DNA from: Methylophilus sp. 13
GTDB lineage: Bacteria > Pseudomonadota > Gammaproteobacteria > Burkholderiales > Methylophilaceae
Assembly (NCBI RefSeq): GCF_015354335.1
Contig: NZ_JADKYR010000008.1
Span: 1-64,000 of the forward strand
DNA: 64,000 nucleotides
Direction: 5' to 3'
The notes beneath the pieces were generated by a model that searched no databases, was not told the origin of the DNA, and was given only the letters and a program-made list of their open reading frames with translations. Below, one piece after another: positions 1 to 9,526 of this stretch. The position numbers were made by a program, and so were the translations under genes. Position 1 is the first letter of the stretch. Every line of letters begins with the position of its first letter.

Positions 1-50
1 TTTATGCGCACCATCATTGCGAAACCATCTACTTTACACAAACATGAAAA

Positions 51-100
51 ACACATTAATGTGTCAACCATGTCCTAATACATGTGTCACCTATGTCTCC
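51..100. repeat. Palindrome and repeated TGTCA/ATGTC motif, possible insertion-sequence end remnant
   Basis: Positions 51-64 form a perfect 14-bp palindrome, ACACATTAATGTGT. Next to it are two related units, GTGTCAACCATGTCC (from about 61) and GTGTCACCTATGTCTCC (from about 84). Repeated TGTCA..ATGTC..CCGG blocks resemble sequence I associate with the edges of IS481-type elements. No transposase is visible inside the window, so this may be the outer edge of an element lying to the left, a remnant, or chance. Confidence 0.3.
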
Positions 101-117
101 GGTCTATACAGTGCAAG

Positions 118-145
118 CAAAGAAAAGTAACTCGCCTAAAGGCGA
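118..145 (-). terminator. Probable terminator after thiO
   Basis: A short perfect hairpin (TCGCC at 132-136, loop TAAA, GGCGA at 141-145) lies about 70 bp past the thiO stop. Read on the minus strand it is followed by a T-rich stretch. The stem is short, so this is tentative. Confidence 0.4.
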
Positions 146-215
146 AAAGGAAAGTTGGTTAGTATGCCGAAGCAGACCCACTGTTACCAAAAAGTTAAAG
201 AATTACCTTCTTTAC

Positions 216-1226
216 TTAAGCCAACAATGCCGCAATCCGCCGCGCACATTCTGGCGCCATGGTGACGCCATAGCGAAAATGACCGGTATTCAAATACAGA
301 TTTTCAATGTTTGGATGACGGCCTATCGTCGGGATATTGTGCGGCGTGCCGGGGCGCAAGCCACTCCAGTGTTTGATCACTGATTGCCCTCGCAAGGCTG
401 GCAGAATCGCCTCGGCTTTTTGCAGCATTTCCTGACGCATGCTTTCAGTCACCCCGGTATCAAAACCGACATCTTCCAGACTACTGCCGGCTAGCAAGTG
501 CCCATCGCGGCGTTGCAGCATGTAAAAACCTTCACGGTAAAGAATATGCGGTAGCAGGCCAGGGGACATCTGATACAACAGCATTTGCCCGCGCATGGGT
601 TTGATCTCCAGACTTAGAGCGGTTTGTTTGAGTAGCTCAAAACTCCAGGCGCCGGAGGTGACGACAAAATGGTCGGCCGACAAGGTGTCGCCCGTTGTGG
701 TTTGCCAGGTGTGGATGCTGGAAGCACCTTCTTGCAAAGGCATGAGTTGTGTTTGTTCGCGCAGAGTGACGCCATGCTTGATCAACCACGCTTTGAGCGA
801 TTGTAGCAGGCGCGGGTTACGGATTTGCACCACTTCTGGAATCAGCAGGTTATCTCCTTGCAACTCGGCCTGCAGTCCATAGCGCTGGCACCAGTTCAGG
901 GCTGCTTGCTGGTCAAACGGCGGCTGGATCAGCATGCCGCTACGCGTGCATTCAGGGTCTATACCGGTTTCGGCAAAGAGCTCTGCACTGACGGCTGGAT
1001 AGGCGCGCGCACCAGCCAGCGCCAGCTCGTTGACAACTTCCTGATAAAACCAGGGCAACAGCGGAAAAGCGATGCCCGCCCCAGCCCACGAAGACTCCCC
1101 TGACGTTTGCGCAGCGACGATATTGCGCTCAACCAGCGTGACGGTGTGCCCTTGTTTCTTTAACTGCATGGCAGTGAGGCAGCCTACGATGCCACCGCCG
1201 ACCACGACCACTGAAGTGTTTGCCAT
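216..1226 (-). CDS. thiO: Glycine oxidase ThiO (FAD-dependent), thiamine thiazole synthesis
   Basis: 336 residues, a normal length for ThiO. The N-terminus carries the Rossmann FAD motif VVVVGGGIVGC (residues 6-16). The DAO fold continues to a C-terminal segment LRPGTPHNIPTIG that contacts the flavin and substrate in this family. ThiO oxidises glycine to dehydroglycine (iminoacetate), which ThiG joins to 1-deoxy-D-xylulose 5-phosphate and thiocarboxylated ThiS to form the thiazole of thiamine. Its partners thiS and thiG lie 19 kb away at 20.5-21.6 kb rather than adjacent. The gene follows the Kef-type antiporter on the same strand, but a strong terminator separates them, so it needs its own promoter or readthrough. 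A related FAD amino-acid oxidase is the main alternative. Confidence 0.85.
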   Translation of the reverse strand: MANTSVVVVGGGIVGCLTAMQLKKQGHTVTLVERNIVAAQTSGESSWAGAGIAFPLLPWFYQEVVNELALAGARAYPAVSAELFAETGIDPECTRSGMLIQPPFDQQAALNWCQRYGLQAELQGDNLLIPEVVQIRNPRLLQSLKAWLIKHGVTLREQTQLMPLQEGASSIHTWQTTTGDTLSADHFVVTSGAWSFELLKQTALSLEIKPMRGQMLLYQMSPGLLPHILYREGFYMLQRRDGHLLAGSSLEDVGFDTGVTESMRQEMLQKAEAILPALRGQSVIKHWSGLRPGTPHNIPTIGRHPNIENLYLNTGHFRYGVTMAPECARRIAALLA

Positions 1227-1245
1227 AAGACCCGGTATTTAAAAT

Positions 1246-1290
1246 GAAAAAGCCTGAGGCCCCGAGCTGCAACAGTCAGGGCCTCAGGCC
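1246..1290 (-). terminator. Rho-independent terminator after the Kef-type antiporter
   Basis: An 11-bp GC-rich stem (GCCTGAGGCCC at 1252-1262 with GGGCCTCAGGC at 1279-1289) is followed, on the minus strand, by a run of T. It lies 10 bp after the antiporter stop and about 20 bp before the thiO start. Confidence 0.8.
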
Positions 1291-1299
1291 TCTATTGTC

Positions 1300-3276
1300 T
1301 TACGGTTTACGGCCAGAAATCAAATAGACTTCCATGGCGATGAGGGCGGCATTGCTACCGAGCAGGACCAGAATATCGCCTTCGTTGAGAATAATATCCG
1401 GTCTGGGTGCAATCGGTTCTGGCATATTGGTGCGCCGGAGCTGTTTGACCTCGACTGCAAAATCCTCAAACGGGATATGGTCTAGGCGCAAACCATGCGC
1501 ATAAAAGTTTTTATACATCTCGACCGAATGCAGTTGTGGCAGAGCGGCGGTGGTCGTATCCGCATCACTCACGCCGCGGAAGTAACCTTTGAACATTTTG
1601 TAACGCTCTTCGCGGAACAGACGGATACGTTTGACCACGCGGTTAAGCGGAATCCCCAGCGTGACCAGTGCATGCGAGGCCAGCATGAGGCTACCCTCCA
1701 GAATTTCCGGCACCACTTCTGCCGCCCCGGCATCTCGCAGCAAATCCATTTCACTGTCATCATGGGTGCGCACAATCACGGGCAGGGTTGGATATTTCTC
1801 CTGGATCACATGCAGAACCTTCATGGTGCCACGCGTTTCGGCATAGCTGACAATCACCGCTTTGGCCCTGGCCAGCCCGGCCGCCTCAAGCACAGAGCGG
1901 CGGCCTGCATCGCCGTAAATCACATTTTCACCGGCGGCGGCGGCTTCCTGAACGCGGCTGGCATCCATATCCAGGGCCACATAGGGGATATTTTCTTCGC
2001 GCAAAAAGCGGCCCAGATACTGACCACTGCGGCCATAGCCGCAGATGATGACATGGTCGCGCAAATCGAGGCTGTGCTCCTGAATAGTCTCCACCACCTT
2101 GTAGCTATTACGCGTATAACTCTTGACCAGTTTGCGCGCAATCCTGCCGTTATATTGAATAATGAACGGCGCCACCAGCATAGAAAGCACGGCCACGGAC
2201 AGCACCAGCTGTAGGGACTCGCCGTCGATCAAATGCGTTTGCAAGCCCAGGGCCAGCACCACAAAACTGAACTCCCCCGCCTGGCCAAGAATAATGCCGG
2301 TACGGACACCCACGCCCATCTCAAAGCCATACAACTTGGTTAAAAAGGCAATCAGGCCAATCTTGAACACCAGGAACAGGGCTAACAGGAAAACAATCAA
2401 TACAATATGATTGATCAATACGGAAACGTCGAGCAGCATGCCGACGCTGATAAAAAACAGACCCAGCAAGATATCGCGGAAAGGCGCAATATCTGATTCA
2501 ACCTGATAACGGTATTTGGTCTCGGAAATCAGCATCCCGGCGACAAAGGCCCCCAGCGCAAAGGACAAGCCGACATAGTTGGTGGCTGCCGCCATCAGCA
2601 GGGTCACCATCAGCACATTGAGCACAAACAACTCGCGTGAGCGCTGTTTGGCCACCAGCTCAAACCAGAAGTTAAGGATGTTTTTCCCGAACTTGAACAG
2701 TAAAAACAGCAGTACAGACGACTTGAACAGCGTCAGCCCCAACACATCCAGCCAATTGTCGCTATGCGAGCCTAGCGTCTGGATCAACACCAGAATCGGA
2801 ATCACGGCCAGATCCTGGAATAGCAGCACGCCGATACTGAGACGACCATGTCTGGAGTTCAGGTCTACACGCTCCATCAGAATTTTGGACACAATCGCGG
2901 TCGAGGACATGGTGATGGCCGCACCAATGATAAAAGCAGAAGTCAGGCTGAGCCCGGCCACTTTGCCCAGCACCAGACTGGCCAGCAAGGTCAGCACGAC
3001 CTGTCCGCCCCCTAGCCCGAACAGCGTTTTTCGCATGGCATACAGCTTAGGCAGACTAAACTCGAGACCGATGCTAAACATCAAAAACACGATACCAAAC
3101 TCGGCCACCTGGCGACCGGACTCTTCGTCCTCCAGCAAGCCCAGGGCGTGCGGGCCCAGCACGATGCCGATGACAAAATAGGCCAGCATGGCAGGCAAGC
3201 CGAGGATGCGGAACAAGCCCACGGCGAAGACCGAGCTGGTCAGCAGTAATAAAAGATGTATCAGGGAATCAAACAT
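1300..3276 (-). CDS. CPA2-family monovalent cation:proton antiporter, Kef/YbaL type
   Basis: About 658 residues from the ATG at 3276. An ATG at 3351 would add 25 residues ahead of the first membrane helix, which is atypical, so the inner start is preferred. The first ~390 residues are strongly hydrophobic with 12-13 predicted helices, including FALGAFVAGMLISE, typical of CPA2 exchangers. A cytoplasmic RCK/TrkA-N domain follows (HVIICGYGRSGQYLGRFL, a Rossmann nucleotide site), then a TrkA-C-like domain at the C-terminus. The family exchanges K+ or Na+ for protons across the inner membrane, gated by nucleotides or glutathione adducts. No KefF/KefG ancillary gene is adjacent, so I do not assign KefB or KefC. 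It ends in a clear terminator. Confidence 0.85.
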   Translation of the reverse strand: MFDSLIHLLLLLTSSVFAVGLFRILGLPAMLAYFVIGIVLGPHALGLLEDEESGRQVAEFGIVFLMFSIGLEFSLPKLYAMRKTLFGLGGGQVVLTLLASLVLGKVAGLSLTSAFIIGAAITMSSTAIVSKILMERVDLNSRHGRLSIGVLLFQDLAVIPILVLIQTLGSHSDNWLDVLGLTLFKSSVLLFLLFKFGKNILNFWFELVAKQRSRELFVLNVLMVTLLMAAATNYVGLSFALGAFVAGMLISETKYRYQVESDIAPFRDILLGLFFISVGMLLDVSVLINHIVLIVFLLALFLVFKIGLIAFLTKLYGFEMGVGVRTGIILGQAGEFSFVVLALGLQTHLIDGESLQLVLSVAVLSMLVAPFIIQYNGRIARKLVKSYTRNSYKVVETIQEHSLDLRDHVIICGYGRSGQYLGRFLREENIPYVALDMDASRVQEAAAAGENVIYGDAGRRSVLEAAGLARAKAVIVSYAETRGTMKVLHVIQEKYPTLPVIVRTHDDSEMDLLRDAGAAEVVPEILEGSLMLASHALVTLGIPLNRVVKRIRLFREERYKMFKGYFRGVSDADTTTAALPQLHSVEMYKNFYAHGLRLDHIPFEDFAVEVKQLRRTNMPEPIAPRPDIILNEGDILVLLGSNAALIAMEVYLISGRKP

Positions 3277-3500
3277 GCAAAGCTCTAACGCATTTATACC
3301 AAGCCGGTCAAACAGGGGTTTGATCGCCATCAGCCAGCGCTGAAGGGTCAAGGTCTATTATGAAACGCAATTGTTTCAGGATGATGCATCGTGCCACAAA
3401 ACTTTGTTTTATGCAAAAAATGTGCCTGAGAATAAAAAAACCGTAAAAAAAGGGTGTTTTACTTTATTGTCAGGCAACTCGCTTGTTATACTAACCCGCC

Positions 3501-4502
3501 ATGATGACAGCAAATTCCGGCATCCATCTTGTTAAAACACCCGATATCGTGTCGCGCGCACGAGGGGTGTTGTTGCACGAAGCCGATGAGATCAGGCATC
3601 TGGCAGACCGCATTGGCTCGGCTTTTGAGGCCGCCGTGCATATGCTTCTGGCCTGCAAGGGCCGGGTGGTGGTCACGGGCATGGGCAAATCTGGCCATAT
3701 CGGCGGCAAAATTGCGGCCACCTTGGCCAGTACCGGCACACCGGCGTTTTTCATGCACCCGGCCGAGGCCAGCCACGGCGACTTGGGCATGATTACGGCA
3801 GAAGATGTGGTGATCGCGCTGTCCAATTCTGGCGAGAGTGATGAAATTATTAATATTTTACCGGCGATCCGCCGCATCGGTGCTCGGGTGTTGAGCATCA
3901 CGGGCAGCGAAGACTCCACCTTGTCACGTGAGTCGGAAGTGCATTTGAGTGCTGCCGTGAGCCATGAGGCTTGCCCACTCGGCTTGGCTCCCACAGCCAG
4001 CACGACAGCGGCCTTGGCCCTTGGCGATGCTTTAGCACTCTGCGTGCTGGATTTGCGTGAGTTCACTGCCGAAGACTTCGCCCGTTCGCATCCCGGTGGC
4101 AGCTTGGGCAGACGGCTACTGGTGCGCATCAGGGATGTCATGCGCACCGGCGAGGCCGTGCCCCAAATTGATCAACACGCCTCCATTCAGGAAGCCATCA
4201 CGCAAATTTCACTCAAGGGCATGGGCTTCACGGCTATTGTGGACCACGCGCAACGCCCAATAGGCATTTTTACCGATGGCGATTTGCGCCGCTTGTTTAT
4301 GCAGGGCAAGAACAATCCACAGGCATCCATTGATACCGTGATGAACAAACAGCCGTATTTGCTGGAGACGAATCAGATGGCGGTTGAAGCAGTTAACATG
4401 ATGGAGCAGCACAAAATAAATGGCTTTTTGGCAGTAGATGCCCAAGGGCAGTTGGTAGGGGCATTCAATATGCATGACTTATTGAAAGCCAAAGTCGTTT
4501 AG
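3501..4502 (+). CDS. kdsD: D-arabinose 5-phosphate isomerase KdsD
   Basis: 333 residues. An N-terminal SIS sugar-isomerase domain (about 30-190, with GRVVVTGMGKSGHIGGKIAA and ALSNSGESDEI) is followed by two CBS domains (about 205-330). It converts ribulose 5-phosphate to arabinose 5-phosphate, the first step to Kdo for the LPS inner core. It is the first gene of a rightward run with lptC, lptA, lptB and rpoN. In most proteobacteria kdsC (Kdo-8-phosphate phosphatase) follows directly, but here only 25 bp separate kdsD from lptC. Two ATG codons at 3501 and 3504 are both possible starts. Confidence 0.95.
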   Translation: MMTANSGIHLVKTPDIVSRARGVLLHEADEIRHLADRIGSAFEAAVHMLLACKGRVVVTGMGKSGHIGGKIAATLASTGTPAFFMHPAEASHGDLGMITAEDVVIALSNSGESDEIINILPAIRRIGARVLSITGSEDSTLSRESEVHLSAAVSHEACPLGLAPTASTTAALALGDALALCVLDLREFTAEDFARSHPGGSLGRRLLVRIRDVMRTGEAVPQIDQHASIQEAITQISLKGMGFTAIVDHAQRPIGIFTDGDLRRLFMQGKNNPQASIDTVMNKQPYLLETNQMAVEAVNMMEQHKINGFLAVDAQGQLVGAFNMHDLLKAKVV

Positions 4503-4527
4503 CTTAAACAGGCATTAGAATTCAGGC

Positions 4528-5151
4528 ATGCTTAAACACCCCATTTTGTTGCCGATTGCGTTAATGCTGTTGCTGGCGCTGCTGACATTCTGGATTAACC
4601 AGAATGTACAAGAGCAAGCACTCAAAATGAACATACTTAATCGCCAAGCGCCGGACTACATGTTGTACAACTTTGTGAGTACCCGCACGGATGCGTCCGG
4701 TAATACCAAATATGTGCTGGCGGCCGCAAAAATGCGCCACTTTCCTGCCAATGACTATACAGAATTGCAGCGGCCACGCTTTACCCAGTTTGGCCTGAAC
4801 AAGCCTTACACGCAAATTTATGGTCAGCAAGGACGTGTTTCCGCCAATGGTAAACTGGTGGAGTTTAGCAAACAGGTCAAGGTGATCCGCCAAGCCTCTG
4901 CCACCAAGCCAGAAACACAAATGCAAACCGAGCGGCTTTGGCTGGAGCCGGACACCGAGGTGGCACACACAGACCAGCCGGTGGTCATCCGCCAAAAACC
5001 GGCGACAGTGATTACAGGCACGGGCATGCGTTTTGATAACCGGGCTGATACCATGCAATTGTTTAACCGGGTGCATGTGCATTATGAGCGTCCACCCGTC
5101 GCCAGCAATTTGGCAAGCCCGGCCCAGGCGTCAAACACAGAACGCCAATGA
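4528..5151 (+). CDS. lptC: LPS export protein LptC
   Basis: 207 residues with one N-terminal membrane anchor (about 5-22, LLPIALMLLLALLTFWI) and a periplasmic beta-jellyroll with the LptC pattern (PDYMLYNFVSTRTDASG; later TGTGMRFDNRADTMQLFNRV). LptC receives LPS from the LptB2FG transporter at the inner membrane and passes it to LptA. It lies 25 bp after kdsD and 22 bp before lptA. The C-terminal ~20 residues are a loose Ala/Ser/Pro-rich tail. Placement and fold agree. Confidence 0.9.
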   Translation: MLKHPILLPIALMLLLALLTFWINQNVQEQALKMNILNRQAPDYMLYNFVSTRTDASGNTKYVLAAAKMRHFPANDYTELQRPRFTQFGLNKPYTQIYGQQGRVSANGKLVEFSKQVKVIRQASATKPETQMQTERLWLEPDTEVAHTDQPVVIRQKPATVITGTGMRFDNRADTMQLFNRVHVHYERPPVASNLASPAQASNTERQ

Positions 5152-5173
5152 CCGTTGATTATGGAGAAATGAG

Positions 5174-5824
5174 TTGAACACGCACAAGCCCTTATTTTTA
5201 GCGATCTGCATGAGCGTATGGGCGCTATTGTCCATGCCGCTGAGTGTGCTGGCCGAAGAATCTGACCGAGATCAACCGATAGAGCTTGAAGCGGATACCG
5301 TGACCGTGAACGATGCTAAAAAAATCAGTATCTACACGGGCAACGTGATTCTTAATCAGGGCACTTTGCAAATCAAGGCGGACAAAATGATCGTACGCGA
5401 GGATCAGGACGGCTTTCAACATAGCACCTGTACCGGCAACCCCACCACATTCAAGCAAAAACGTACCGGTAAAGACGAGTGGATGCAAGGCAGTGGTCAA
5501 CGTATCGAATACAACGCCCGCATGGATAAAGTGCAACTGTATACCAATGCCTGGGTTAAACGTGGTGAAGACATCGTGACCGGGGACTACATCAGCTACG
5601 ACGCCAACGCTGAGTATGCCGAGGTGATTGGCGGCACCAAAGCCAACCCGAACGGGACGGCTGGCAGCCGCGTCAAGGCCACCATACAGCCTAAAAATAA
5701 AACCACACCACCTGTCATTGACAACAAGCCAACCTCTCAACAGGGGTTACGGATGAATCGCTCCTTGCAACTCAAGGTCGAACCTGCCCCTGCCGAAAAC
5801 ACTGGTGAGCAAGGCAAAGAGTAA
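5174..5824 (+). CDS. lptA: Periplasmic LPS transport protein LptA
   Basis: 216 residues starting at TTG (5174). The upstream ATGs at 5161 and 5170 run into stops, while the TTG has a GGAG ribosome site about 10 bp upstream and gives an intact signal peptide (hydrophobic stretch ending SVLAEES). The mature part has the OstA/LptA pattern [20 protein letters not shown] and [19 protein letters not shown]. LptA forms the periplasmic bridge carrying LPS from LptC to LptD. A longer basic/polar C-terminal tail (about 180-216) is of unknown importance. It is followed after 8 bp by lptB. Confidence 0.92.
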   Translation: MNTHKPLFLAICMSVWALLSMPLSVLAEESDRDQPIELEADTVTVNDAKKISIYTGNVILNQGTLQIKADKMIVREDQDGFQHSTCTGNPTTFKQKRTGKDEWMQGSGQRIEYNARMDKVQLYTNAWVKRGEDIVTGDYISYDANAEYAEVIGGTKANPNGTAGSRVKATIQPKNKTTPPVIDNKPTSQQGLRMNRSLQLKVEPAPAENTGEQGKE

Positions 5825-5832
5825 GCATAAAG

Positions 5833-6576
5833 ATGGAAACCATGGCAGCAGATCAGAACCATTTGCAGGTTAACCGCCTGAAAAAAACCTATCAGGGCCG
5901 TACCGTGGTCAAAAACACGACGCTTGAGTTACGCAGTGGCGAAGTGATCGGCTTGCTGGGTCCCAACGGGGCAGGCAAAACCACCAGCTTTTACATGATT
6001 GTCGGGTTGGTTGCGCTGGATGAAGGCAACATTACGCTGAATGGCGCCGACGTGAGCCGCGCGCCCATGCATGAGCGCGCGCGCATGGGCCTGGCTTATC
6101 TGCCCCAAGAAGCATCCATTTTCCGCAAGCTCAGCGTAACCGACAACATCCTCGCCATTCTTGAAACCCGTCCCTATACGGAAGAGCAGCGTGAGGCGAG
6201 GCTTGAGTCCTTGCTGGATCAATTGCATATCCAGCACATCCGCAACAGTCAGGCCGTCAGCTTGTCTGGCGGCGAACGTCGACGCGTTGAAATTGCGCGC
6301 TGCCTGGCCACAGACCCTAAATTTATTTTGCTGGATGAACCGTTCGCCGGGATTGATCCGATTGCGGTGATCGAAATACAGAAAATCATCCGCTACCTGA
6401 GCAGTCAGAATATTGGTATTTTAATCACCGACCACAATGTGCGCGAAACGCTGGACATCTGTGACCGCGCTTATATTGTCAATGAAGGCGCTGTGTTTGC
6501 AGCAGGCACGCCCGATGAAATCATTCAGAACGAAGGTGTGCGTGAAGTGTATCTGGGCAAGAATTTTAGGCTGTAA
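5833..6576 (+). CDS. lptB: LPS export ATPase LptB
   Basis: 247 residues. It has all ABC ATPase motifs: Walker [10 protein letters not shown], signature [15 protein letters not shown], Walker [14 protein letters not shown] and the switch histidine ITDHNVRET. LptB powers extraction of LPS from the inner membrane with LptF and LptG, which are not in this window. Starts at 5833 (METMAA) and 5842 (MAADQ) are both possible. rpoN follows 6 bp after its stop, so the two are very likely co-transcribed. Confidence 0.96.
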   Translation: METMAADQNHLQVNRLKKTYQGRTVVKNTTLELRSGEVIGLLGPNGAGKTTSFYMIVGLVALDEGNITLNGADVSRAPMHERARMGLAYLPQEASIFRKLSVTDNILAILETRPYTEEQREARLESLLDQLHIQHIRNSQAVSLSGGERRRVEIARCLATDPKFILLDEPFAGIDPIAVIEIQKIIRYLSSQNIGILITDHNVRETLDICDRAYIVNEGAVFAAGTPDEIIQNEGVREVYLGKNFRL

Positions 6577-6582
6577 TCCGTC

Positions 6583-8127
6583 ATGAAACAGAACCTGCAA
6601 TTACGTATTTCGCAAAATCTGGCGCTGACGCCGCAGCTGCAGCAATCGATCCGTTTGCTGCAACTTTCCACGCTGGAACTGAACCAGGAACTGGAAACCA
6701 TCCTGCAGGAAAACCCGTTACTGGAAATGTCAGACGGTGAAGAAGGCGAGTTTGAAGATAACACACCGCCTCCCCCCACTGTAGAAGCTGAGCCGACAGA
6801 TGCCAGCTCGTTTGACATGGCAACGCAGCAAGAGATCACCGCACCGGCAGAAAGTCTGCGTGAAGACTTGCACGATGAGCTGGGCGGGAGCGAGAGCGAC
6901 CTGCCCAATTTAAACGAGGAATTCACGCCGCCAGAGTTTGAAGATGATTATGAAGAGTTTGGCAGCACCAGCAACTGGGACGAAGCCGGACGCAATCATC
7001 AGGAAGACGAAGACAGTGACTTTTCCAGACAGGAAACCACCAGCATCAGTTTGCGCGATCATCTGATTGATCAGATACAACTGGCACATTTATCGCAACG
7101 TGACATGAGCCTGGTCAAACTGCTACTGGATAGCATCACTGATGATGGCTATCTGGAGCAAGATCTGCAGGAGATTGTGGAGCACTTGCCACTCGAACTT
7201 GAGGTCGAGCTGCTGGAACTGGAAACCGCCCTCAAGCTGATCCAGAATCTGGACCCTGTAGGCGTAGGTGCGCGCGATTTACGCGAGTGCCTGCTCTTGC
7301 AACTGACGCGTTTGCCGCAAGAAACGCCACACTTGCAAACCGCCATTGCCATTGCCAAAGACCACCTGGCGCTGCTTGCCAACAAAGACTTTGTCAAACT
7401 GCGCAAGGTGCTTGGTTGCGATGAAGCGGTACTCAAGGCGGCGCAGCACCTGATCCGCCAGCAAAACCCCAGACCCGGCAGCGAGTTTTCCAGCTTTAGT
7501 CACGATCACTTTATCCAGCACGATGTGGTGGTTAAAAAAATCAAGGGCATTTGGGTCGCCTCTTTAAATGATGGCGTGATCCCCAAACTGCGCATCAACC
7601 AGATGTATGCGGACATCCTCAAGCGCAACCGCGAGAGTTCAGGCCAATACCTGCAAAGCCAGATGCAGGAAGCCAAGTGGATGATTAAAAATATCCAGCA
7701 GCGCTTCTCGACCATTTTGCGCGTGTCACAAGCCATTGTAGATCGCCAGCGCAACTTCTTTGAACATGGTGAAATTGCCATGCGGCCACTGGTGCTGCGT
7801 GAAATCGCCGAAGAACTCGACTTGCATGAAAGCACAGTTTCCCGCGTCACCACGCATAAGTATATGCTCACACCGCGTGGCGTCTATGAACTCAAATACT
7901 TCTTTGGCAGCTCGGTGGCCACAGATGCAGGCGGCTCCTGCTCTGCCACCGCTATCCGCGCCTTGATCAAGCAAATGGTGGCCGAAGAAAACCCGAAAAA
8001 GCCTTTGTCGGACAACCAGATCACCGACACACTGGCACAACAAGGTATCGTCGTTGCCCGCCGTACCATAGCCAAATATCGCGAGTCCCTGAATATTCCG
8101 CCCGCGAACTTGCGCAAAACGCTCTAA
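6583..8127 (+). CDS. rpoN: RNA polymerase sigma-54 factor RpoN
   Basis: 514 residues with the full three-region layout. The Gln/Leu-rich region I (1-50, MKQNLQLRISQNLALTPQLQ) contacts activators. A very acidic linker lies at about 45-155. The core- and DNA-binding region ends in the RpoN box ARRTIAKYRE (residues 492-501), which reads the -24 element. It directs transcription from -24/-12 promoters, strictly needing an AAA+ activator; four such promoters and one NtrC-type activator are described in this window. The common downstream hpf-ptsN genes are missing: a terminator follows at once and tyrS points the other way. Confidence 0.97.
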   Translation: MKQNLQLRISQNLALTPQLQQSIRLLQLSTLELNQELETILQENPLLEMSDGEEGEFEDNTPPPPTVEAEPTDASSFDMATQQEITAPAESLREDLHDELGGSESDLPNLNEEFTPPEFEDDYEEFGSTSNWDEAGRNHQEDEDSDFSRQETTSISLRDHLIDQIQLAHLSQRDMSLVKLLLDSITDDGYLEQDLQEIVEHLPLELEVELLELETALKLIQNLDPVGVGARDLRECLLLQLTRLPQETPHLQTAIAIAKDHLALLANKDFVKLRKVLGCDEAVLKAAQHLIRQQNPRPGSEFSSFSHDHFIQHDVVVKKIKGIWVASLNDGVIPKLRINQMYADILKRNRESSGQYLQSQMQEAKWMIKNIQQRFSTILRVSQAIVDRQRNFFEHGEIAMRPLVLREIAEELDLHESTVSRVTTHKYMLTPRGVYELKYFFGSSVATDAGGSCSATAIRALIKQMVAEENPKKPLSDNQITDTLAQQGIVVARRTIAKYRESLNIPPANLRKTL

Positions 8128-8128
8128 A

Positions 8129-8160
8129 CAAAAAAGGCCGCAGATGCGGCCTTTTTTGTT
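8129..8160 (+). terminator. Bidirectional terminator between rpoN and tyrS
   Basis: A perfect 7-bp stem (GGCCGCA at 8136-8142, TGCGGCC at 8145-8151) is flanked by A-rich sequence on the left and T-rich on the right, so it can stop the converging rpoN and tyrS transcripts. Confidence 0.9.
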
Positions 8161-8172
8161 TCTCAGCTCAAA

Positions 8173-9411
8173 TCACCTGATTGTGATCTTGGCAAATTTA
8201 CGTTTACCCACCTGTGCGATCACTGTCACACCTTTAGTCAAAGGCAGATTCTTATCATCCACCTTGACGCTGTCGAGCTTGACGCCTCCTTGCTGCACTG
8301 CGCGCATGGCTTCACTGGTGCTTTCAACCAAGCCCGCCTGTTTTAACAATTGGCTAATGCCGATGCTCTCGCCTTCAATGGTCACTTCAACTTCGGGCAC
8401 GTCATCCGGGATGCCGCCTTTGGCACGGGTCTGGAAGTCCTGCAAGGCTTTTTCAGCCGCGGCTTGACCATGGAAACGCGCCACAATTTCTTGGGCAAAG
8501 CCGACCTTGATATTGCGGGGGTTTGCGCCACTGGCGACTTGCGCCTTCCATTCGGCAATGGTTTCCAGCGTCGCAAAAGAGAGCAAATCAATATAGCGCC
8601 ACATCAGTTCATCTGAAATCGACATGATCTTGGCAAAAATAGTCTCTGGCGCCTCGCTAATGCCAATGTAGTTACCGAGTGATTTAGACATTTTATTGAC
8701 GCCATCCAACCCTTCCAGCAACGGCATCATCAGCACACATTGCTGCGACTGGCCGGCCTGCTTTTGCAACTCACGCCCCATGAGCAGGTTAAACTTCTGG
8801 TCGGTACCACCGAGCTCAAGATCCGCTTGCAGGGCGACCGAATCATATCCTTGCAGTAACGGGTACAGAAACTCGTGAATCGCAATCGGTTGATTACCCT
8901 TGAAGCGTTTGGAGAAGTCATCGCGCTCCAGCATGCGGGCCACGGTATGGCTGGCAGCCAGCTTGATCATCCCCGCCGCACCGAGTTCACTTAACCAGTT
9001 GGAGTTAAAAACAATCTCGGTTTTGGTGGGATCCAGTATTTTGAAGACTTGTGCGGCATAGGTATCGGCGTTGGCCTTGACCTGCTCCACGGTTAAGGGT
9101 GGACGGGTGGCGCTTTTGCCCGTTGGGTCACCAATCATGCCGGTAAAGTCACCGATCAGGAATAAAATCTGATGGCCCAGATCCTGCAACTGGCGCAATT
9201 TATTAATGAGGACGGTATGACCCAGGTGCAAGTCGGGCGCGGTAGGGTCAAAGCCAGCTTTCACACGTAACGGCTTGCCTGTTTTCAGTTTCTCGACCAG
9301 CTCCTGCTCGATCAGTAACTCATCTGCGCCACGCTTGATAATGGCCAACGCCTTGGCAATTTCTGGGCTCAATGCTGGCACTTCAGATGAGGGTTGTTTG
9401 GTATCGGTCAT
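8173..9411 (-). CDS. tyrS: Tyrosyl-tRNA synthetase
   Basis: About 412 residues from the ATG at 9411; an upstream ATG at 9459 would add 16 residues not typical of the family. It is a class I synthetase with HLGH (residues 62-65) as the HIGH motif and KMSKS in the second half. The C-terminal S4-type RNA-binding domain ends ...[18 protein letters not shown]. It charges tRNA-Tyr in the cytoplasm. It is divergent from anmK across about 115 bp, an arrangement seen in many proteobacteria, and ends at the shared terminator with rpoN. Confidence 0.96.
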   Translation of the reverse strand: MTDTKQPSSEVPALSPEIAKALAIIKRGADELLIEQELVEKLKTGKPLRVKAGFDPTAPDLHLGHTVLINKLRQLQDLGHQILFLIGDFTGMIGDPTGKSATRPPLTVEQVKANADTYAAQVFKILDPTKTEIVFNSNWLSELGAAGMIKLAASHTVARMLERDDFSKRFKGNQPIAIHEFLYPLLQGYDSVALQADLELGGTDQKFNLLMGRELQKQAGQSQQCVLMMPLLEGLDGVNKMSKSLGNYIGISEAPETIFAKIMSISDELMWRYIDLLSFATLETIAEWKAQVASGANPRNIKVGFAQEIVARFHGQAAAEKALQDFQTRAKGGIPDDVPEVEVTIEGESIGISQLLKQAGLVESTSEAMRAVQQGGVKLDSVKVDDKNLPLTKGVTVIAQVGKRKFAKITIR

Positions 9412-9526
9412 GCGGGTATCCGTCAAATACAACGATGCGCACTGATGGCACCGTCTCAAATAAGTAAAACAGCTATTTTAACGTAATCCCATGCATTTCT
9501 GTAAGCGCGGCTGGAGCAGTGTTAAA

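Noticed and set aside
84-383. Rightward reading frame at the left edge
   Set aside because: It overlaps thiO antisense for half its length and its sequence shows no protein-like character.
1495-2214. Long frames opposite the Kef-type antiporter, gltB, gltD and others
   Set aside because: They lie wholly antisense to well-supported genes and show His/Gln- or Arg/Ser-rich composition typical of shadow frames.
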